In this document: in pieces, positions 59,159-64,000 of the stretch
How positions within the stretch are numbered: the stretch's first letter is position 1
Layout of the letters: each line of letters starts with the position of its first letter
From: Acidobacteriota bacterium
Lineage (GTDB): Bacteria; Acidobacteriota; Vicinamibacteria; Vicinamibacterales; UBA2999
Length of the DNA: 64,000 bases
Direction of reading: 5' to 3'
Assembly: GCA_016871195.1 (NCBI GenBank)
Contig: VFZN01000002.1
Span: 124,001 to 188,000, forward strand
Translations under genes and position numbers: made by a program
Notes under the pieces: generated by a model
The model's input: the letters and a program-made list of their open reading frames with translations, nothing else
The model's database searches: none
What the model was told of the DNA's origin: nothing

Positions 59159-60589
59159 TCAGCCGGCGATGGCGTAGCGACGAAGCCTGATAAAGGCCAG
59201 GCCGCCCAGGAGCACGGCGGGGACCAGCAGGGTCGCCAGCGTCGCCATCATGCGGGCGCGGAGCGCGGATGACGGCTCTTCGCTGTACGTAAATGTCGGC
59301 AGACTCGACAGGTCGGCCACTGGGGTCTTCGCGACGACCTTCTGCGTGAAGAACCGGCGCCACTCGTCGTGGAAGCCCGACACCTGGCTCACAAAGTGCC
59401 GATGCCTCTGCTGCCCGCTGCCCGAGAGGTCCGACAGCGCCTCGTACACGACCAGCGCCGGCGACAGCACCCGGAACCGCTCGACCAGGGCCTGCTGGCT
59501 GGAGAGCTGCTCATCGAACTGCGCCACGACGGGCCGCACCCGCTTTTCGATATCGTCGTTCACGGCCAGTCGCACGACGTTGAAGTCGGTCATGGCCTGC
59601 TCGGCATCACCGGTGGCCAGTTCGGGATGGTCCTCGTAGTAGGCGGCCAGCAGGCGGGCCCCCTGAGCATTGGCCTCGTCCGAGGCCACCCGCGTCGCCT
59701 GGACGAGGGCCACCCGTGAGGGCACCGGATAGAGCTGCTGTACGCCAAGCGTCAGGGCCGACGGCACGATCACCACCAGCAGCAGCCAGAGACCGGCCAG
59801 CAGCGTGGCTGTCGCGGCAGACCCGCGCCCCAGTGACACGCCCACCAGCGCGATGGCAAACCACAGGCCCATATACGCGGCCACGGACGCCACCCACCAC
59901 AGCAGTCGCTCGCGTGTGGCCGCATCGGCCAGCGACACCCCGGTCATCAGAAGGGTTCCGAGCCCCAGCCCGACAATGATGACCAGCAGCGCCGCGGCTC
60001 GGACCACAACCTTGGCCGCCACGAGGGTGCCCAGCGACACCGGCTGCGCCAGCACCATGGACAGCGTGCCCTGTTCCTTCTCGCCCGATACCATGCTGTA
60101 GGCGAGCGCCAGCACCAGCAGCGGCACGAGGTAGACCACCACAAAGGCGAGGTCAAAGCGGCCCGTGAGCAGTCGCAGCGGACTCTCGACCTCGGTCGAG
60201 GCCAGCACCGCCTCGCGTGACTCGGTCGAGACCCGCACGTAGGACGGCAGCAGATCGCTTTGCCCGACCGTCAGCGCGCCGAGGGGCGCAGGCGGAAGCA
60301 CTGCCACCTTCGCCGCGAGGCGGCTGCCCAGGTTCGAGGGACTCCTCGGGTCGGCAAACGGGCTGACGCGCTCGCCGGCGGCGACCTTCTCAAGCTGGGC
60401 AGTGAGCCGGTCGAACCGCACCCGTTCCTCACTGCGGGCGGCCTCGATGGCCCCTTCCTGAAAGTGCACCCAGCGGGTCCCGTTCCAGACGCCGTAAGCA
60501 ATCGCACTGCCCACAATGGCGACAATGACCCAGAGGACGGCGTCGGCCTTGAGCATCTGCCATTCGTGACGGATGATGCGCGCGAGCAT
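59159..60589 (-). CDS. ABC-2 permease, DUF3526-type (second of tandem pair)
   Basis: A 476-residue permease with an N-terminal helix (about 18-38), a large extracytoplasmic loop (about 40-150), a block of helices (about 150-285), a second loop (about 285-445) and a last helix before a basic tail. G-E-K-E-Q-G-T-L at about residues 178-185 is the conserved cytoplasmic motif of this group. It is clearly paralogous to the gene just upstream, four bases away; the two probably form a heterodimer with the shared ATPase. The substrate is unknown. Confidence 0.88.
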   Translation of the reverse strand: MLARIIRHEWQMLKADAVLWVIVAIVGSAIAYGVWNGTRWVHFQEGAIEAARSEERVRFDRLTAQLEKVAAGERVSPFADPRSPSNLGSRLAAKVAVLPPAPLGALTVGQSDLLPSYVRVSTESREAVLASTEVESPLRLLTGRFDLAFVVVYLVPLLVLALAYSMVSGEKEQGTLSMVLAQPVSLGTLVAAKVVVRAAALLVIIVGLGLGTLLMTGVSLADAATRERLLWWVASVAAYMGLWFAIALVGVSLGRGSAATATLLAGLWLLLVVIVPSALTLGVQQLYPVPSRVALVQATRVASDEANAQGARLLAAYYEDHPELATGDAEQAMTDFNVVRLAVNDDIEKRVRPVVAQFDEQLSSQQALVERFRVLSPALVVYEALSDLSGSGQQRHRHFVSQVSGFHDEWRRFFTQKVVAKTPVADLSSLPTFTYSEEPSSALRARMMATLATLLVPAVLLGGLAFIRLRRYAIAG

Positions 60590-60593
60590 GGCG

Positions 60594-62006
60594 TCACCCG
60601 AGCGTGGCCGACAGTCGGCGAGTTGCCAGAAGGGCCAGGGCGCCCGCCAGCGTGAGCCAGCCGGCCAGCACGGTCAGTGCGGTGGCCTGACGCCCCAGGA
60701 CCCAGCCGATGGAGGGGGCATCGTAGGTGAAGTCGGGCACGCGGCTCCACAACTCGGTCCCGGCGAGATACGGCTGCCCCGCCCGCTGATTGCGGGCGAT
60801 GTCGTCATTGAGCGTGCGCTGGATGTCGCGGCGATACGCTTCGGCCGCCTTCGCGAAGTGCCGATGCTGCTCGAAGTCGGTGCCGGCGAGGGCCATCGAC
60901 AGCGAGCGCGCAGCCAGCAGGGGCGACGCCAGCCCCGCCCACTGATACACGCGGGCCTGATTCGAAAACTGATCATGCAGCCGGCCGAAGTGCCGGTCGA
61001 ACACCTCGTTGCCGTGGTCTTCGCCGCTCTGCAGCGACAGGCCCGAGAACGCCACCGGCAGGGCATCCAGCGAGGTGACGTTGTATTTCGTCAGGGTCTC
61101 GGCCTGCAGCCTCGCGAGGCGCTGGCGGGCCTCCTCCGGATCACTCAGGTCGGCGTCGAGGGCGCGCTGGAACTCGGCCGCATTGGGGGTCGGATGCAGG
61201 GACCCCGCCACATCAGTCGCGATGCGCGGCGCCACCAGCGAGGTGGCAAACCAGAAACCGAGCAGGGTCACCAGAGCCACCCGGGACGAGGGCGCCCATG
61301 CCGACACCGCCAGACCGACGCCGGTGACCACCAGGAAGTAGACGAGGCACGTGGCCCCGAGGGCGACGGTGCGCGAGACATCAGCCGCCAGATAGCTGTC
61401 GGCCGAGGCCCACGCCATCGCCACGGCCGCCAGGGCCGACACCGGCACAATCACCAGGGCCACAGCTGCCAGGGTGCCGAGGGCCTTGCCCGCCACGAGC
61501 AGCCGGGGCGCCACGCCCAGGCTCATCAGCTGACGCAGCGTGCCCTGCTCGCGCTCGCCCGCGAAGACGGGAAAGGTCACCAGCAGGATGAACAGGGGCA
61601 CCAGGACCAGCAGCACCTCGGCGCCGTTGAGCTCGCCGAAGCGCTGGATGGCCGTGCGATCCTGGGCCGGACGGAACTTCATCTCACTCTGCCGATGCGC
61701 CTCGAGCCAGACGGCGACGCCGAGATACGGGTCGAGGCCCGTGTCCACAATCGACAGGTGCGAGGCGGGTTTGAACGCATAGACCCCGTAGTGCGCCGCC
61801 GAGTGAGGGTTCTTCTCCTGCTGGCCGAGCCACTGCTCGCGCGTCTCGCGCTGCGCCTCGGCATGCTGTCGGCTGACCGCCGTGAACTGCAACCACCCCG
61901 CAGCCGTCGAGGCCACGGCCAGCACCAGAATCACCGCAGCCAGCAGACGGAAGCGGCCATCACGCGAGAGTTCCGTCAGTTCCTTCCGTGCAATCGTCCC
62001 GATCAT
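60594..62006 (-). CDS. ABC-2 permease, DUF3526-type (first of tandem pair)
   Basis: A 470-residue permease built like its neighbour: an N-terminal helix (about 20-40) after I-A-R-K-E-L-T-E-L, a large extracytoplasmic loop, the G-E-R-E-Q-G-T-L motif, a helical block, a second loop and a final helix. It starts 35 bp after the ATPase stop. Tandem DUF3526 permeases with one ATPase are a recurrent but poorly characterised exporter arrangement, often beside TonB receptors, as here on both sides. Confidence 0.88.
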   Translation of the reverse strand: MIGTIARKELTELSRDGRFRLLAAVILVLAVASTAAGWLQFTAVSRQHAEAQRETREQWLGQQEKNPHSAAHYGVYAFKPASHLSIVDTGLDPYLGVAVWLEAHRQSEMKFRPAQDRTAIQRFGELNGAEVLLVLVPLFILLVTFPVFAGEREQGTLRQLMSLGVAPRLLVAGKALGTLAAVALVIVPVSALAAVAMAWASADSYLAADVSRTVALGATCLVYFLVVTGVGLAVSAWAPSSRVALVTLLGFWFATSLVAPRIATDVAGSLHPTPNAAEFQRALDADLSDPEEARQRLARLQAETLTKYNVTSLDALPVAFSGLSLQSGEDHGNEVFDRHFGRLHDQFSNQARVYQWAGLASPLLAARSLSMALAGTDFEQHRHFAKAAEAYRRDIQRTLNDDIARNQRAGQPYLAGTELWSRVPDFTYDAPSIGWVLGRQATALTVLAGWLTLAGALALLATRRLSATLG

Positions 62007-62041
62007 CAGTGTGACTCCTTGCGCCAGCGGCGCTCGCCCGG

Positions 62042-62746
62042 TCAGTCGTGCATGTGCTCAAGATAGAGCCGCTCAAGGTCCGCATGCGAGAACTCGTCCG
62101 TGCCGTGCAGCGCCACCAGCCGCCCGCGCTTCATGATGCCCACGCGGGTGCCGCTCTCCTTCGCACGGAACAGATCGTGCGTCGCCATCAGCACCGCCAC
62201 GCCGTCGCCGCTGACCTGCCGCAGCAGTTCGGAAAATTCGTTCGAGGCCTTCGGATCGAGCCCCGAGGTCGGTTCGTCGAGCAGCAGGGCCCGCGCGCCC
62301 TTCGCCACGGCGATGGCGATGCCGACTTTCTGCCGCATGCCCTTCGAGTAGCCCCCGACACGGCGGTCTGCCGCGTCGGCAGGCAGGCCCACCCGTTCGA
62401 GCACCTTCAGCAGTGACCCGCGCGACAGATCAGTGCTGCCAGCCAGGGCCGCAAAATACTCGAGGTTCTCGAGCCCCGTCAGGTTGCGATAAAGCATCAC
62501 CGTTTCGGGGATGTATGCCAGGTGGCGCTTCGATTCGAGCGGCGCACGGGTGACATCGACACCGTTCACGAGCGCCTGGCCCTCGGACGGGTCAACAAAG
62601 TTGAGGAACAGATTGATGGTGGTGGTCTTGCCGGCGCCGTTGGCGCCCAGCAGGCAGAACACCTCACCCGGACTCACCGTCAGGGTCAGGGCCTCCAGGG
62701 CCGTCGTCGTGCCGTAGCGCTTGGTCAGGTGTCGAGCCTCGAGCAT
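62042..62746 (-). CDS. ABC-2 transporter ATP-binding protein
   Basis: A 234-residue ATPase. It has Walker A L-L-G-A-N-G-A-G-K-T-T, signature Y-S-K-G-M-R-Q-K, Walker B L-L-L-D-E-P-T-S-G-L-D and H-loop T-H-D. The S-K-G-M form of the signature is typical of ABC-2/NatA-like ATPases. The ATG at 62746 is chosen with GGAG ten bases upstream; a GTG at 62770 would extend it by eight residues. It is first in the operon with the two DUF3526 permeases. Confidence 0.92.
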   Translation of the reverse strand: MLEARHLTKRYGTTTALEALTLTVSPGEVFCLLGANGAGKTTTINLFLNFVDPSEGQALVNGVDVTRAPLESKRHLAYIPETVMLYRNLTGLENLEYFAALAGSTDLSRGSLLKVLERVGLPADAADRRVGGYSKGMRQKVGIAIAVAKGARALLLDEPTSGLDPKASNEFSELLRQVSGDGVAVLMATHDLFRAKESGTRVGIMKRGRLVALHGTDEFSHADLERLYLEHMHD

Positions 62747-62972
62747 CGCAGGTGGTCTCCCAACGCTCACCGTGCCACGGCGCCACGGCGCCCTCCGCCC
62801 GAATTCAATGGATGGTCGATTTCAACCCGCCAGTGGCAGTCAGCAGGCCAGCCAGAGGCCGAGACCGCACGATCAGCCACTCATGCATCCGGATCGCCCA
62901 CTCATCGCCAGATGCCGGCCGTTGGCAAAGGCCTGTGATTCGCGCACCGACTGCTCCCGCACAATCGCAGCC
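62747..62972. promoter_or_regulatory. 226-bp divergent control region
   Basis: This is the longest gene-free stretch in the window, between the ABC-2 operon and the TonB receptor. It contains CCACGGCG twice in tandem (62775-62790) and CACAAT seven bases before the receptor ATG. I see no Fur-like palindrome. Confidence 0.3.
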
Positions 62973-64000
62973 ATGATTCGCACATGCCAGTGGCTGCTGC
63001 TCTCGGCAGTCTTCACCGCGTCCACCGTGTTCGCACAACCCTCCCTTCCTTTCGTCCGCGGCACCATCGTCGACGCCGCCAGCTCGACGCCCGTGGCCGG
63101 CGCCACCGTCTCGGTCGTCGGCGAACGACCGCTGGTGGTGACCGGCGCCGACGGACGCTTCGAGATCGCTGCCCCTGCCGGGACGCAGGTCGTCCTGATT
63201 ACGCGCGACGGCTATGCCCCGCTGACACTCGATGTGGCCGTCGATGCCGCCCGCGGCGCAACGCTCGACGTGCAGATGCCCCGACAGGTATCGGTCACCG
63301 AGGGCCTGACGGTGGTCGGCCGCGTGAATGACTATGTCGACACCAGCGCCGGCGCGGCCCGCACCTCGGCCGCGCTGATCGATGTGCCGCAGGCGATCGT
63401 CGTGCTGCCGGCACGGCTCATCGAGGACATCGGCGCCCTCGACACGAAAGACCTCTACAAGTTTATGAGCGGCGTCTCGGACAGCCCCTACAGTTCGACG
63501 GTCGTCCGCGGATTCACCCAGCGTGAAGTGCTGGTCAACGGCAGCCGCGGCAATCCGTATGGCAGCTTCGAGGGAGACGTCAACAATTCGGGGTTCAGCA
63601 CCAGCCAGTTCCGCCTGTCGAATCTCGAACGCATCGAAGTGCTGAAGGGGCCCTCGTCGGTGCTCTACGGTGCCGCCGAGCCTGGTGGTGTGATCAACTA
63701 CGTCACGAAAAAGCCGAAGGACCGCCTGGCGACGCGCGTCATGGTCGGCACCGGCCAGTTTTCGCAGGCCCTGACCGAAGCCGAAATTACGGGCCCGCTC
63801 AATCGCTCGCGCACCCTGCTGGGGCGCGCCGCCGTGTTCTTCGAAGACCGCGACTCGTTCCGCACCAACGGCAACACCCGCAACGCGCACGCCGTCGGCA
63901 ATCTGCTGTGGCGTCCGAGCACGAAGACATCGCTCGCCGTCGAGTACGAATACATCGACCAGCGCAATGCGGCGCATCGGCTGCGGGGCGTGCCGGTCAA
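62973..64000 (+). CDS. TonB-dependent siderophore-type receptor (partial)
   Basis: The frame is open for 342 residues from ATG 62973 to the window edge. It has a signal peptide (about 1-22, ending V-F-A-Q), a carboxypeptidase-regulatory-like domain (about 28-108, D-A-A-S-S-T-P-V-A-G-A), a TonB-box-like E-G-L-T-V-V-G-R and a plug with D-V-P-Q-A-I-V-V-L-P, V-R-G-F-T-Q-R-E-V-L-V-N-G, I-E-V-L-K-G-P-S-S-V-L-Y-G and G-G-V-I-N-Y-V-T-K-K. The plug motifs are those of ferric siderophore receptors (FhuA/FpvA class). Most of the barrel lies beyond the edge. It diverges from the ABC-2 operon. Confidence 0.92.
   Translation, partial: MIRTCQWLLLSAVFTASTVFAQPSLPFVRGTIVDAASSTPVAGATVSVVGERPLVVTGADGRFEIAAPAGTQVVLITRDGYAPLTLDVAVDAARGATLDVQMPRQVSVTEGLTVVGRVNDYVDTSAGAARTSAALIDVPQAIVVLPARLIEDIGALDTKDLYKFMSGVSDSPYSSTVVRGFTQREVLVNGSRGNPYGSFEGDVNNSGFSTSQFRLSNLERIEVLKGPSSVLYGAAEPGGVINYVTKKPKDRLATRVMVGTGQFSQALTEAEITGPLNRSRTLLGRAAVFFEDRDSFRTNGNTRNAHAVGNLLWRPSTKTSLAVEYEYIDQRNAAHRLRGVPV

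Noticed and set aside
60573-62066. A 497-codon plus-strand frame opposite the tandem permeases
   Set aside because: It is His/Gln/Arg-rich shadow sequence; the minus strand encodes membrane helices and paralogous permeases.

Overview
The window is a gene-dense, high-GC bacterial chromosome segment from a didermic, aerobic organism. My best guess is an Acidobacteriota, probably near the Vicinamibacteria. This is inferred from the protein repertoire: TonB-dependent receptors with N-terminal carboxypeptidase-regulatory-like domains, a DUF5916 outer-membrane-type protein, many secreted M24/S9/amidohydrolase-type enzymes, and no Gram-positive features. No rRNA, tRNA, CRISPR array, insertion sequence, integrase or phage gene was recognised. 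No stretch longer than about 230 bp lacks a gene. Both window edges cut genes: a lipoprotein on the left and a TonB receptor on the right. Layout: 1-4.2 kb holds single genes (lipoprotein start, DinB-like protein, PEGA protein, HtpX protease, 3-mercaptopyruvate sulfurtransferase, class IV aminotransferase). 4.2-18.7 kb holds secreted and outer-membrane genes (DUF5916 protein with a 21-glycine run, two TonB receptors, S9 and M24 peptidases) and a sulfur operon. That operon is a metallo-beta-lactamase/rhodanese persulfide-type protein plus an ArsR regulator, behind a 24-bp AT-rich palindrome. 18.7-27.2 kb is a metal/redox neighbourhood. It has a minus-strand operon (DUF3299 protein, ABC ATPase, FtsX-type permease, cytochrome c, PCu(A)C chaperone, SCO1, CcmH-like protein) and a plus-strand trio (YHYH lipoprotein, MORN-type protein, second SCO1). 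27.2-34.5 kb is a zeaxanthin-type carotenoid locus: crtY-crtI-crtB-crtZ on the plus strand, and divergently an ABC-2 exporter plus a short-chain prenyl diphosphate synthase. 34.5-42.7 kb holds a phosphodiesterase, a GGDEF protein, a Tat-exported amidohydrolase, a two-domain amidase, a second M24 enzyme and a DsrE protein. 42.7-46.9 kb is a glycan O-acylation module (sulfatase-like, MBOAT, AlgJ/X-like). 46.9-56.6 kb is a tightly overlapping seven-gene minus-strand operon for an unidentified glycoconjugate, including a glycoside-hydrolase/GT2 fusion. 56.6-64 kb has a TonB receptor, a three-gene ABC-2 system with tandem DUF3526 permeases, and a divergent siderophore-type TonB receptor. How the genes work together: the crt genes form a complete route from prenyl diphosphate to zeaxanthin if the synthase makes GGPP. 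The SCO/PCu(A)C/cytochrome/CcmH genes point to copper delivery and cytochrome c or oxidase maturation coupled to an uncharacterised ABC machine. The 46.9-56.6 kb operon looks like a synthesis, trimming, methylation and export line for a surface or secreted glycan. A recurring feature is a TAnnnT hexamer 6-8 bases upstream of the start codon with no good Shine-Dalgarno sequence. It appears at about a dozen transcription-leading genes and suggests widespread leaderless mRNAs.
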